Translations under genes and position numbers: made by a program
The notes under the pieces: generated by a model
What the model saw: only the letters and a program-made list of their open reading frames with translations
Told to the model about the DNA's origin: nothing
Database searches by the model: none
DNA from: Lachnospiraceae bacterium
GTDB lineage: Bacteria; Bacillota; Clostridia; Lachnospirales; Lachnospiraceae
Assembly: GCA_902381685.1 (NCBI GenBank)
Contig: LR698958.1
Coordinates: 559,672-623,671, forward strand
Reading direction: 5' to 3'
DNA length: 64,000 bases
Part shown: positions 8,047 through 16,785 of the stretch, piece by piece
Position numbering within the stretch: the stretch's first letter is position 1
Layout: the number at the start of each line of letters is the position of its first letter

Positions 8047-9540
8047 ATGAAATATATTTATAAGATTTCCGGAAAGATAAGTTTGATGTTTTACATTTTT
8101 ACACTGTATCGGATATGGCACCTGTGTCAATACGGAGGTTTGCGAAGCCATGTGCCAACATTGGCGGTAGGAATGACAGGCCTTGTGGGAACGTTTATTT
8201 TATGGGTGATTTCAAGGAAGGTTATCAGAAAGACAGACCCTGCATATCGTGAAAAAAGGACAGTTTTTTATACAGAAATTGCTATTTTTATTATGGCAAC
8301 ACTTTTCTTTGGAGGGCGCATAGTCTATTCTGCAATTCCATATCACGGGGCATTGTCGTGGAAAATGGAAGAATGGCTTCATAAAAAAGAGATAAAATTG
8401 GAGCATGATAATGTGTTTGAAAATGGTGTGGAAGGAATTTTGACGGATTTAGATGAAGAACTGGAATTGCCTGAAGAACTTTATATTGCAGATAAAGTTC
8501 AAATAGGATTTGACAAAAACGGAAAGATTCAAAACATTGACGCATTTATATACGGGAAAGATAAACAGGGAGAGAAAAGGACGTATCTCATCGACTATGA
8601 TGCAGACAAGAGTGAGGACATGACAGTTTGGCTGGACGGAAATGTAAATGGCAAATATGATGAAGATATGCGTTTGTCTCCGATGACTCAGATTTTGAAA
8701 AGGGCAGAGTGGAAAAAGAAGGTAAATGTCTGGGCGAAAACAGATTATGAAGACAATATATATGAAATATTTTATCTTGGACGAAGAGCATTCGGTTCGG
8801 AGGAAGGTTTACGGTATGTTCCGGGAGATGCAGACGGAGACGGGAAGGAAGCCGGAGCGGATAGTTTATTGCAACTTAGAAGAGGCGGAGAAATTGTCGG
8901 TTTTGAGGTGTCCTTACATATTCCGGAAAAAAGTAGTGTTACACCTGTCCGATATATTATGGATCCTGAGTATATCAGTCAAGAGAAACTGAACGAAGAG
9001 AATGACAAACAGCAGATTGATAAAGCGAAAGATGCGAAGAAGTGGACGGTTGACAGGGGTAATGGAACGATGTATTTCCTATTAGATAACCGCAGCGGCT
9101 GGCGTTTGGTGGAAAAAGATGCGGCTGCCGGGAGCAGATTCTACGGACTGGAAAAGACTGCAGACGGAGGAAAGACATGGCAAAGTATAAATGAAACTCC
9201 GTTTGGCGAACAGTTTGGAGTTGCGGAAGGATTGTTATTTTTTGACGAGAGTTTTGGGGTTGCAGGGCTTACGGGTGCGTCCCAATCTGAATCTGAATTA
9301 TACATAACGCGAGATGGAGGAATTTCATTTAAACAAATTGAACTTCCGATGGATACGGTTACGGAACTGCAGGAATCCGCAAAAGAATATGACTATATGC
9401 ATATGCCGGAGGAGGAAAATAATATATTGACGATAACGGTGACAAAAGACGGAGCGGAGACAGACGGAATTGTGTTCCAATCGACAGATAAAGGAGTTAC
9501 ATGGACATATAAAGAGATGACTGAAAAATCAGGTGATTGA
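8047..9540 (+). CDS. membrane protein with extracytoplasmic Asp-box (BNR-like) repeats, function unknown
   Basis: A 497-residue protein. Three hydrophobic segments occupy the first ~100 residues (around ISLMFYIFTLY, VGMTGLVGTFILWV and IAIFIMATLFFGG), followed by a large hydrophilic domain. The C-terminal third has three Asp-box signatures of the form S/T-x-D-x-G-x-x-W/F (TADGGKTW, TRDGGISF, STDKGVTW), as found on beta-propellers such as sialidases and YCF48-like proteins. Two acidic segments (DGNVNGKYDED and GDADGDGKEAGAD) look like calcium-binding loops. No sialidase catalytic residues are recognisable, so I do not call an enzyme. GGAAAGGAG precedes the ATG. A surface or extracytoplasmic sensor or assembly role is speculative. 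Confidence 0.6.
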   Translation: MKYIYKISGKISLMFYIFTLYRIWHLCQYGGLRSHVPTLAVGMTGLVGTFILWVISRKVIRKTDPAYREKRTVFYTEIAIFIMATLFFGGRIVYSAIPYHGALSWKMEEWLHKKEIKLEHDNVFENGVEGILTDLDEELELPEELYIADKVQIGFDKNGKIQNIDAFIYGKDKQGEKRTYLIDYDADKSEDMTVWLDGNVNGKYDEDMRLSPMTQILKRAEWKKKVNVWAKTDYEDNIYEIFYLGRRAFGSEEGLRYVPGDADGDGKEAGADSLLQLRRGGEIVGFEVSLHIPEKSSVTPVRYIMDPEYISQEKLNEENDKQQIDKAKDAKKWTVDRGNGTMYFLLDNRSGWRLVEKDAAAGSRFYGLEKTADGGKTWQSINETPFGEQFGVAEGLLFFDESFGVAGLTGASQSESELYITRDGGISFKQIELPMDTVTELQESAKEYDYMHMPEEENNILTITVTKDGAETDGIVFQSTDKGVTWTYKEMTEKSGD

Positions 9541-9556
9541 TATTACCTGATTTTTT
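9524..9556 (+). terminator. intrinsic terminator of the Asp-box gene
   Basis: ATCAGGT (9528-9534) pairs with ACCTGAT (9545-9551), extended by A:T pairs and followed by a T-run. The left arm overlaps the end of the coding region. Confidence 0.8.
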
Positions 9557-9638
9557 AGTGTTCAATATTCATGACAGATAATACACTGTATTTTTGTAAA
9601 ACTTAAACAAAATTTAAGGAATAATGAATTAAAAAATG

Positions 9639-9667
9639 TTGACAAAGCACAAAAACTGGAATACTAT
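9639..9667 (+). promoter_or_regulatory. sigma-A promoter for the GH30 gene
   Basis: TTGACA (9639-9644), a 17-base spacer and TACTAT (9662-9667) give a near-consensus promoter. Transcription would begin around 9674 and leave about 40 bases of leader, which supports the downstream ATG at 9717 as the true start. Confidence 0.75.
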
Positions 9668-9716
9668 TTTCTCATCAATACTATGTAGCGCATCACGCAA
9701 AATAAGGAGGGATTTG

Positions 9717-11678
9717 ATGAAGAGAAAAGTTATGGCAGGTATGCTGACGTTTGCAATGCTTGGAATGTCACTGGGAGGATTTCAAACACCGCAAGTGCAG
9801 GCAGCGGAAGATTTAGGGAGAGTTGGAGTTCATGTGTCGGCGAAAGAGGGCGGATATGACGAGACACTTCCGGATTTACATTTTAAGAAAGCAGATGCGA
9901 CAAAGACAAGCGGATATGTAAAAGTATATCCGGAGGAAAAAAGACAGACCTTTCTCGGAGTGGGAGGGGCTATGACGGAGTCGGCTGCTTACAATCTGCA
10001 GAAGTTAAGTAAGGAGAAGCAGGAAGAAGTTTACGAAGCGTATTTTGGAGAGAATGGGGCTAAGTATTCTGTTTTGCGTTCTACTATCGGTTCGGCGGAC
10101 TTTTCGACAAGGTCTTACAGTTACAATGACACGGAAGAACCTGATCCGGAACTGAAAAATTTCAGTATTGAGAAGGATTGGGATTACATTATTCCGGCAG
10201 TGAAAAAAGCACAGTCATACAGATCGGACATCAAATTTTTTGCGGCACCTTGGGCACCTCCGGCATGGATGAAGAAAAGCGGTGTAAGAAGAGGACAGAC
10301 AGGAACAGCAGGTATTAATTTTGTGGATAATTCCGTAAAACCGGAATACTATGAGAGTTATGCAAATTACCTTGTGAAATATATTCAGGAGTATGAAAAA
10401 GCGGGAATTGATGTATATTCATTATCTATGCAGAATGAAGCGCAGAACAATCCAAAATGGGAGGCGGCTACATGGTCTACAGATGCGGTGATTGATTTTG
10501 TGGGAAATCATCTCGGACCTGCACTCGAGAGAAATAACTTAGATCCACAACTTTTAATTTGGGATTGGGATAAGGGAAATGATCCGATGCACCATGACGG
10601 ATTTATTGATTTTAACACAAAAGTATTGAGCAATGAGAAAGCAAGAAAATATATTGACGGAATCGCATTTCATTGGTATGCAGGTGATGTGTGGCATGAA
10701 ATTCAGGGAGTTCCGATGTGGTCTAAAGACTTTTACAGTCTGGATACGGTGAAAGAAAAATTCCCGGATATTCATCTGTATGCCACAGAGGCATGTCAGG
10801 AAAAAGGGGCATGGTTTGGAAGTTTTGATCCTGCTGACCGATATATTTATGATATTTTAAATGATTTTGAACACGGAACGGAAACATGGATTGACTGGAA
10901 TCTTGTTCTCGACAGAGAGGGAGGCCCTACTCAGGGTGTAGTAAACAAATGTCACGCTCCTGTTATGCTAGATGAAAATAATAACGTATGCTATCAGCCG
11001 TCTTATTACATTTTGAAACAGATTAGCCGAACGGTACAGCCCGGAACAGTCAGCATTAAGACAACGACAGATACGGACATTGTGAAAACGGCGGTAATGG
11101 ACGATGAGGGAATGGTTTCTGTCATGCTTGGAAATATTACGGATAGCGAGAAGAAAGTTACCGTGATAGATGATGACAGAAGTGTGGACGTTACATTAAA
11201 ACCACATTCACTGACAACAGTGAAGTATGACAGCGACTATCAGCCTGACGGAGATATAGACGAAACACTTCCTGACGTGGCAGTAAAACCGATTGCCGCA
11301 ACAGCAAGCAGTTATGAGAAAAATCCAATCTACAATTATCAGGCAGTTTCAGCCATCGACGACAGCATGAAGACAAGATGGGCAAGTGACTGGACAAATC
11401 AGGAAGACATTACATTTGAACTTTCGTCAAGAGCGACTGTTTCCGGTATACAGTTGTATTTTGAAAACGGACATGATGCGCTGTATGATATTCAGGTATC
11501 CGACGATGGGAAAAACTTCAAAACCGTCAAAACGGTGATGATAGAGGAGATGAAGTCTCCGCAGGTAACGGTACGGTTTAACCCTGTAAAAGCGAGATAT
11601 GTAAGATTCCAGGGTATTCAGAGAAATGATAAATATGGATATTCCATTTATGATGCAAAGGTATTGGTAAAACAATAA
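9717..11678 (+). CDS. secreted GH30-family glycoside hydrolase with C-terminal F5/8 type C (CBM32-like) module
   Basis: 653 residues. A signal peptide runs to about residue 30 (ending QVQAA), then a GH30 catalytic (beta/alpha)8 domain with its side beta-domain to about 510, then a discoidin/F5/8C sugar-binding module over the last ~125 residues (ATASSYEKN, DDSMKTRWASDW). The conserved GH30 motifs are visible: GVGGAMTES, APWAPPAWM, acid/base Glu241 in SMQNEAQ, nucleophile Glu358 in YATEAC. GH30 enzymes act on beta-linked glucosides, beta-1,6-glucans and related substrates; the substrate here cannot be decided from sequence. The start at 9717 follows AAGGAGGG; the longer frame from 9636 begins at the promoter -35 box and is excluded. 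There is no wall-anchor motif, so the enzyme is probably released. The convergent AraC-type gene is the likely regulator. Confidence 0.85.
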   Translation: MKRKVMAGMLTFAMLGMSLGGFQTPQVQAAEDLGRVGVHVSAKEGGYDETLPDLHFKKADATKTSGYVKVYPEEKRQTFLGVGGAMTESAAYNLQKLSKEKQEEVYEAYFGENGAKYSVLRSTIGSADFSTRSYSYNDTEEPDPELKNFSIEKDWDYIIPAVKKAQSYRSDIKFFAAPWAPPAWMKKSGVRRGQTGTAGINFVDNSVKPEYYESYANYLVKYIQEYEKAGIDVYSLSMQNEAQNNPKWEAATWSTDAVIDFVGNHLGPALERNNLDPQLLIWDWDKGNDPMHHDGFIDFNTKVLSNEKARKYIDGIAFHWYAGDVWHEIQGVPMWSKDFYSLDTVKEKFPDIHLYATEACQEKGAWFGSFDPADRYIYDILNDFEHGTETWIDWNLVLDREGGPTQGVVNKCHAPVMLDENNNVCYQPSYYILKQISRTVQPGTVSIKTTTDTDIVKTAVMDDEGMVSVMLGNITDSEKKVTVIDDDRSVDVTLKPHSLTTVKYDSDYQPDGDIDETLPDVAVKPIAATASSYEKNPIYNYQAVSAIDDSMKTRWASDWTNQEDITFELSSRATVSGIQLYFENGHDALYDIQVSDDGKNFKTVKTVMIEEMKSPQVTVRFNPVKARYVRFQGIQRNDKYGYSIYDAKVLVKQ

Positions 11679-11682
11679 TAAA

Positions 11683-11719
11683 AAAACTGCTGCGCTGTGT
11701 AAAACGGTGCAGCAGTTTT
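11683..11719. terminator. bidirectional terminator between convergent genes
   Basis: AAAACTGCTGC (11683-11693) and GCAGCAGTTTT (11709-11719) form an 11-bp stem flanked by A- and T-runs. It serves the GH30 gene on plus and the AraC gene on minus. Confidence 0.85.
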
Positions 11720-11723
11720 CATG

Positions 11724-12593
11724 TTATTCCCCTTTTTGAATCATTTTTCTATATTTTCCCGGTGTCATATTAATGATTTTATAAAACAGTCTGGAAAAAT
11801 GCTGGGAATCATTCAACCCTATTGATAAAGCAATATCCACAAGGGGCATATCGGTGGAACTCATCAACTGAATTGCCTGATTGATCCGATAAATATTAAT
11901 GTAGTTGGCAAGCGTAAGGTTCATGTGCCGGGAGAAAAGTTTTCCAAGATAGCGGGTGGAAATGTTTAATTCTTTCGCAATATCGGGGATTAAAATCTTC
12001 TCCTGAAAATGTTCCGAAACATATTGAAGCGTATAGGAAATATAACGGTTCTGCACATGAACACTCGGTGTCAGAGGTTCGTCCTTAGAAACCTGTTCCA
12101 AAACGTATAGCATTAACTGTGCGACATACAGATTGGTTGATATGGCGGAATAAGAATTCGGATTCTGATAAACGCCCACAATGGAAGTCACTAGATTAAA
12201 AAGGGTAATGTTTGACGGTTGTTTATAATAAAAATCGCAGTGAAATAATAAGGCATCTGAAAGTGATATGGAAAATTCAGGTGTCTTTTTCACTAAAATA
12301 TGTGCAAACAATTCAGGTTCAAAGTGAATGTGCAGAAATTCACACTGCTCATTTTCTTTCACCTCAAAAGAATGAACCGTGTTCGGTAAAATCATAATAA
12401 AATCATCTTTTTTGCAGGAAATATCTTTTCCGTTAATATTCATAAAACAATTTCCCTGTGTAATCAGATAGACCTCAAAACTGGTATGAATATGACGCCC
12501 AAAGAGATACGGACCTGAGTGACTTTGCAGACAGCCTCCGGAGACGGCACAGGCGGAAATATCAAAGTAATCAGATGATGTTGAAGAAACCAT
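11724..12593 (-). CDS. AraC-family transcriptional regulator (cupin sensor plus two HTH)
   Basis: 289 residues. The N-terminal cupin-like sugar-sensing domain (HIHTSFEVYLITQGN, then LPNTVHSFEV and HIHFEPE) is joined to a C-terminal AraC DNA-binding domain with two helix-turn-helix motifs, including IAKELNISTRYLGKLFSRHM and GLNDSQHFSRLFYK. Regulators with this layout usually activate carbohydrate-use genes when the cupin binds a sugar. The start at 12593 is preceded by AGAGGT; a longer frame to 12626 has no ribosome site. Convergent orientation with the GH30 gene and proximity to the beta-helix protein suggest it controls this glycan locus. That target assignment is inference. Confidence 0.85.
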   Translation of the reverse strand: MVSSTSSDYFDISACAVSGGCLQSHSGPYLFGRHIHTSFEVYLITQGNCFMNINGKDISCKKDDFIMILPNTVHSFEVKENEQCEFLHIHFEPELFAHILVKKTPEFSISLSDALLFHCDFYYKQPSNITLFNLVTSIVGVYQNPNSYSAISTNLYVAQLMLYVLEQVSKDEPLTPSVHVQNRYISYTLQYVSEHFQEKILIPDIAKELNISTRYLGKLFSRHMNLTLANYINIYRINQAIQLMSSTDMPLVDIALSIGLNDSQHFSRLFYKIINMTPGKYRKMIQKGE

Positions 12594-12788
12594 TATATAC
12601 CTCTTTTCCTGCCATAAAATTGGCAACTTTTTCTATTATAAGTATACAAAGAAAAAGTGGTGATGTAAAGAAGATAGTTCTGAATTATACAAAAAGGGGA
12701 GAAGTTATGGTACATATATACAAGCAATTTTGGAAAAAGAATGATATGATAGAAATATAAAAAAAGAGAATGATTAGGAGAAAACATA

Positions 12789-13601
12789 TTGAAAAACAAA
12801 AAAATGTTGGTAATAAGTACCTGTATCATAATTATTATCATAGGTATTTTGTTCATAAGTGAAATGATGAAAAAAAAAGAGCAAGAGGAAGTTCCTCAGG
12901 TAGTAACAACTATATCGGAGGAGGAATATAATTTCTATTGCGAAATTGTACAAAAAAATTATAAAGGGAAAGATAAGAAAAAACTGGAAGAATTGACAAA
13001 ACAATATGCAGAAAATGTGTATGCACAATACACACTTGGACAAAAATGTGGAGTGTGTGAGCCATATTCTTACGAATATTTGAAAATGAAAATGGAAACG
13101 GAAAATCAACAGCGGAAGGCGAAAAAAGAAGCCGGGGAAGTTGTATATGGTACATTAGAATTTAAATTGGACGGATATTTACAATATCAGTTAAGTAACT
13201 TAAGACTTTCTATCATTGACAGTGTCGTAAAGAATAGTGATAAAACATTAGAAAAGAAAGCAAAGAAATATTGGGAAGAGCATCAGGATAAATTTAAAAG
13301 AATTGCTTCCGTAGAATATCGGCTTGATAAGGAAACAAAAGTAGTGACATGGAAAGATTTTCCGATGTTAGAGAAAACAGATAGTCAGTTATTTACTTAT
13401 TTATATGAAGGAAAAGAAGGAGATACTTTTTCCATTGAAGAAAATGGGCAGATAGTTGAAGGCGAGATTATAAAGAAAACAATGGAAAAAACAGAGTTTA
13501 ATGAAAATAAAACGGAGATAATAAAAAATTATGTGGGCAGCGTCTATTATGATGAATTAATTGAGCAATTAAAAGAAGAAAATGTACTTGAGTATGAATA
13601 A
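12789..13601 (+). CDS. membrane-anchored helical protein, parvulin/SurA-like layout, function unknown
   Basis: 270 residues beginning at a TTG with TAGGAG eight bases upstream. One N-terminal membrane helix (isoleucine-rich, residues ~7-24) is followed by a charged, largely helical domain with a single CGVC pair. The arrangement recalls anchored foldases with SurA-like N- and C-terminal helices around a small beta-rich middle (YRLDKETKVVTWKDFP), but no convincing PpiC active-site motif is present. It lies 61 bases upstream of the large surface beta-helix gene, separated only by a weak AT-rich hairpin, so the two may be co-transcribed. An export chaperone for that surface protein is a hypothesis only. 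Confidence 0.5.
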   Translation: MKNKKMLVISTCIIIIIIGILFISEMMKKKEQEEVPQVVTTISEEEYNFYCEIVQKNYKGKDKKKLEELTKQYAENVYAQYTLGQKCGVCEPYSYEYLKMKMETENQQRKAKKEAGEVVYGTLEFKLDGYLQYQLSNLRLSIIDSVVKNSDKTLEKKAKKYWEEHQDKFKRIASVEYRLDKETKVVTWKDFPMLEKTDSQLFTYLYEGKEGDTFSIEENGQIVEGEIIKKTMEKTEFNENKTEIIKNYVGSVYYDELIEQLKEENVLEYE

Positions 13602-13604
13602 AGC

Positions 13605-13629
13605 AAAAATAGAGTTCCACGCTATTTTT
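13605..13629 (+). terminator. weak AT-rich hairpin between anchored protein and beta-helix gene
   Basis: AAAAATAG (13605-13612) pairs with CTATTTTT (13622-13629). The stem is short and AT-rich, so this may be a partial terminator or attenuator rather than a full stop. Confidence 0.35.
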
Positions 13630-13662
13630 GGTTTAGCATAAAAAATAAAAAGGAGGAAAGAA

Positions 13663-16659
13663 ATGAAAGGGAAAAAAGTAAAACGTCTTATTGCCGTTGC
13701 ATTAGCGACAGCGATGACAGTAACTATGTTTCCGGGAATAACACCGGAAAACGCAGGTGCAAGCAGAGTAAAAGCAGCATCTACAGTAACAAATGAAAAT
13801 TTGTTAAAAAATCCAAGTTTTGAGGAGGCAACACCTTTTACAGCACATTCAGAACAAAACCAGAATAATAAAACGGGAAATTGGTTTTATTTTCAGAATT
13901 CTGTAAAAAAGGAAAAAGGAAATGCACATTCAGGAGAATGGAGTGCATCATTAGAGAAAGCGAATGATGCCTTAGAGCAGGATATACCGAATTTGCAAAA
14001 AGGAGCAACATATAAAGTATCGGTATGGGCTAAAAATACGAATCCAAGTGGTGTAAAAGCATATTTATGCGTAAAATCTTATGGTGGAAGTGAAAAGAAG
14101 GTTCCGATTACATCTGGAGACTATAAAAAATATGAAGTAGAATTTGTTTATACAGGTGATAATTCAGGAAAAAATACGAGAACAGCAATTTGGGTAGAAC
14201 AGGCAAATACAGGAAATGTTTATGTAGATGATTGGTCATTTACAATCGCCAGTGATCTGAAGAGTTTAAGTGTAGAAAATGGTACATTGACTGCTGAATA
14301 TAATGAGGATTATACAGGAAAAATGAGTTCTGGTGATTTTGATTTTTCTTTTACATCTTCATTAGAGAGTGAAAAGGCAGAAAAATTGACTATTACAGAA
14401 GAAAAAGTCAATGGCAAAATATTAACAATGAAATTTGCTCCAATTAAAAAAGAACCAGTTGAACAAAAAATTACAGTGACAGCAACTTATAAGCCAAAAA
14501 AACAACCGTTAGTAGTTGATTTTACGGTAGCATCTTCTGGAGAAACTGTTACAGAAGCAAAATTAGTGGGAATTTCAGCGGAAAATGGAAAAGTGATTGG
14601 AAATTTAGATGTAGTTCCTACAATTGCACCGGTGAAAAAAGATTTTGTCTTAGAGTATAAAATCAATGATGGTGCATTTACGAAGGCAGAAGTCAAAGAG
14701 TTTACTTATGATAAGGCGAATCAAAATGTAGCATTGACATTTGATAAAATTTCAAGTGCTATAGATGAGAAAAAAGTAACAGTAAAAGTAAGTTATAAAA
14801 ATGTTGCGAAAACAGCACAGTTTGTTGTAAAACTTGGAAGTGGTGTGAAATATTATGTGGACGCAACAAAAGGAAAAGATACAAACGATGGTACAAGTCC
14901 TGAAAAGGCTTGGAAGAGTATTGATAGAGTCAATAAAGAAGTATTCCAGCCGGGAGATGAAATTTTATTTAAAGCAGGAGAAGAGTGGACAGGTGCATTA
15001 AAACCACAGGGTTCAGGTGTAGAAGGAGCTCCAATTGTTATTGCAAGTTATGGAGAAGGAGCAAAACCACTTTTAAAACCGGGAAAAGACTGGAAAAATT
15101 CTCATATGGATATTGCAAATAAGGTAGTTTCTTCACCTACAGTAAATAACGTAATTACATTTTTTAATCAGGAATATTGGGAAGTAAGAGATTTAGAACT
15201 TTATGACCCAACATATAGTCAAAATGCTCAAACTAGAGTTTTCCGTAGAGGAATTAATGTTTCAGCAGAAGATGCAGGTGATCTTCGTTATTTTAAATTT
15301 GATAATTTAACAATTCACGGATTTAGAGGACCTAATGACAATGATGGAAAATCATCTGGTGGTATTATTATGACAGTAACTACAAATCGTTATGATGCCT
15401 CAAAACGAGTAAGAACTGCTATCCATGACATCAGTGTTACAAATTGTGAAATGTATGATTTAGGAAGATCCGGAATCAACTTTATTTCTCCGTGGACAAC
15501 AAGAAAAGGCGATGAATGGAATAAATATGGACGTTTTGATTATGTTGGAAAGGGCGAATGGAAACCATATGAAAATTTCCGTTTGAGTAATAATACAATT
15601 TACAATATTGACGGCGATGGAACGATTGTAGATGGTTGTAAAAATGCAGTTGTAGATCACAATACAGTATATCGTACAGTATTAAACTGTTGGTATGGAG
15701 TTGGATTATTTAACTGGAATTCAGATAATACAGTATTTGAATATAATGAAGTATATGAAGCGTCGCCTTCAGATGCTCTTTTGGGAGCAGGCGATGGACA
15801 AGGTATAGAAATTGATGCTCTAAATAAAAATACTTTAGTACAGTATAATTATTTACACAATAATGCAGGCGGTATATTTATGTGGTGTTGTACGGCGACA
15901 TTAAGGGGATTCAATGGAATTTATCGTTACAATATCAGTCAGAATGATGGAGCAAAACACGGCGTGATTGACTGGAGAGAAGGTCATGAAGGTAGCATGG
16001 CATACAATAACACCATTTATTTAGATGACAGTGTCAAGAGAGAATGGCTGAAAAATGGATATACAGGTGGAAAGAGTGATGCAAAATTCTGGAATAATAT
16101 TGTTGTCAATCGAGGAGAAATGCATGCAACAAATTTCAATGAGCAGGAAATTGACTATGAGAGAAACATTTTTGTTGGATTTGACGCAGTTCCATCTAAT
16201 GATGAGACAGTTATTCAGGAAGATCCGATGTTTGTAGCAGAAGGAACAGGCGGTAAAGGAATTGATAGTCTGAAAGGTTATAAATTACAGGAAAATTCTC
16301 CAGCGATTGATGCAGGAATTAACATTGAAAATAATGGTGGAAAAGATTATTATGGTACACTATTAAGTGATGGTAAAACAGATATTGGTGCAGCGGAATA
16401 TGTGAAAGTAAAACCGGAAGAACCGGAAAAACCACAGAAACCGGAACAACCTGAAAAACCTGAAAAACCAGAGCAGCCTGAAAAACCGGAACAGCCGCAG
16501 AAACCGAATAAACCAAATACGCAGCAGACAAAACCACAAACACAGAATGAAAGTATAAAAACTGCCGATGTATCTCCGATTATTCCGATGATGATCGTAT
16601 CTATTATGGCGCTCGGAGTGGTTGTTTTCTTAACAATGAAAAGAAAAAATAATCAATAA
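13663..16659 (+). CDS. cell-surface right-handed parallel beta-helix protein with CBM-like N-terminal domain
   Basis: 998 residues. A signal peptide (residues ~1-40) leads into a CBM4/9- or CBM-jelly-roll-like module at ~45-195 (LLKNPSFEE, then YVDDWSFT). Two related Ig-like segments follow (~200-290 and ~296-390), then a parallel beta-helix of ~480 residues opening YYVDATKGKDTNDGTSPEKAW and rich in N-x-I/V turns (LSNNTIYNIDGDG, AVVDHNTVYR). The tail is a Pro-Glu-Lys-rich spacer, the motif SIKTADVSP, a hydrophobic helix and KRKNN. The tail reads as a sortase-type wall anchor without canonical LPXTG. Beta-helices of this kind include polysaccharide lyases and glycosidases; I cannot identify catalytic residues, so the activity is unassigned. 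It probably binds or cleaves a polysaccharide at the surface together with the GH30 locus. The gene is more AT-rich than its neighbours. Confidence 0.7.
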   Translation: MKGKKVKRLIAVALATAMTVTMFPGITPENAGASRVKAASTVTNENLLKNPSFEEATPFTAHSEQNQNNKTGNWFYFQNSVKKEKGNAHSGEWSASLEKANDALEQDIPNLQKGATYKVSVWAKNTNPSGVKAYLCVKSYGGSEKKVPITSGDYKKYEVEFVYTGDNSGKNTRTAIWVEQANTGNVYVDDWSFTIASDLKSLSVENGTLTAEYNEDYTGKMSSGDFDFSFTSSLESEKAEKLTITEEKVNGKILTMKFAPIKKEPVEQKITVTATYKPKKQPLVVDFTVASSGETVTEAKLVGISAENGKVIGNLDVVPTIAPVKKDFVLEYKINDGAFTKAEVKEFTYDKANQNVALTFDKISSAIDEKKVTVKVSYKNVAKTAQFVVKLGSGVKYYVDATKGKDTNDGTSPEKAWKSIDRVNKEVFQPGDEILFKAGEEWTGALKPQGSGVEGAPIVIASYGEGAKPLLKPGKDWKNSHMDIANKVVSSPTVNNVITFFNQEYWEVRDLELYDPTYSQNAQTRVFRRGINVSAEDAGDLRYFKFDNLTIHGFRGPNDNDGKSSGGIIMTVTTNRYDASKRVRTAIHDISVTNCEMYDLGRSGINFISPWTTRKGDEWNKYGRFDYVGKGEWKPYENFRLSNNTIYNIDGDGTIVDGCKNAVVDHNTVYRTVLNCWYGVGLFNWNSDNTVFEYNEVYEASPSDALLGAGDGQGIEIDALNKNTLVQYNYLHNNAGGIFMWCCTATLRGFNGIYRYNISQNDGAKHGVIDWREGHEGSMAYNNTIYLDDSVKREWLKNGYTGGKSDAKFWNNIVVNRGEMHATNFNEQEIDYERNIFVGFDAVPSNDETVIQEDPMFVAEGTGGKGIDSLKGYKLQENSPAIDAGINIENNGGKDYYGTLLSDGKTDIGAAEYVKVKPEEPEKPQKPEQPEKPEKPEQPEKPEQPQKPNKPNTQQTKPQTQNESIKTADVSPIIPMMIVSIMALGVVVFLTMKRKNNQ
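16411..16518 (+). repeat. coding tandem repeat: Pro-Glu-Lys-rich wall-spanning spacer
   Basis: Degenerate repeats of KPE/QPEKP-type units encode an extended spacer between the beta-helix and the membrane anchor. The units (around CCGGAACAACCTGAAAAA) could expand or contract by recombination or slippage. Confidence 0.75.
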
Positions 16660-16666
16660 GTGATAG

Positions 16667-16709
16667 AAAGGCTATTGCATATAGGGAAACTTATGTAATA
16701 GCCTTTTTC
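16667..16709 (+). terminator. intrinsic terminator of the beta-helix gene
   Basis: A 15-bp stem with one G-U pair (16667-16681 with 16692-16706) is followed by T-rich sequence. Confidence 0.85.
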
Positions 16710-16721
16710 TTTATTCTCCCA

Positions 16722-16750
16722 TTGACACTTTTGTCAATATATTTTATTCT
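16722..16750 (+). promoter_or_regulatory. sigma-A promoter of ccdA-tlpA, with palindrome over the -35 box
   Basis: TTGACA (16722-16727), a 17-base spacer and TATTCT (16745-16750). The -35 box is part of an inverted repeat, ATTGACA (16721-16727) and TGTCAAT (16732-16738), separated by CTTT, placed where a repressor could block RNA polymerase. Confidence 0.7.
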
Positions 16751-16785
16751 ACAAACAATCGAATAAAAAAGAAAAGGAGAAATAC

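Noticed and set aside
12575..12760. Short plus-strand frame opposite the AraC gene start
   Set aside because: It begins within the AraC coding region on the other strand and has no start signal; a chance frame.
16411..16518. Regularly repeated sequence that might be read as a CRISPR-like array
   Set aside because: The repeats are in frame and encode a Pro-Glu-Lys spacer; there are no unique spacers.
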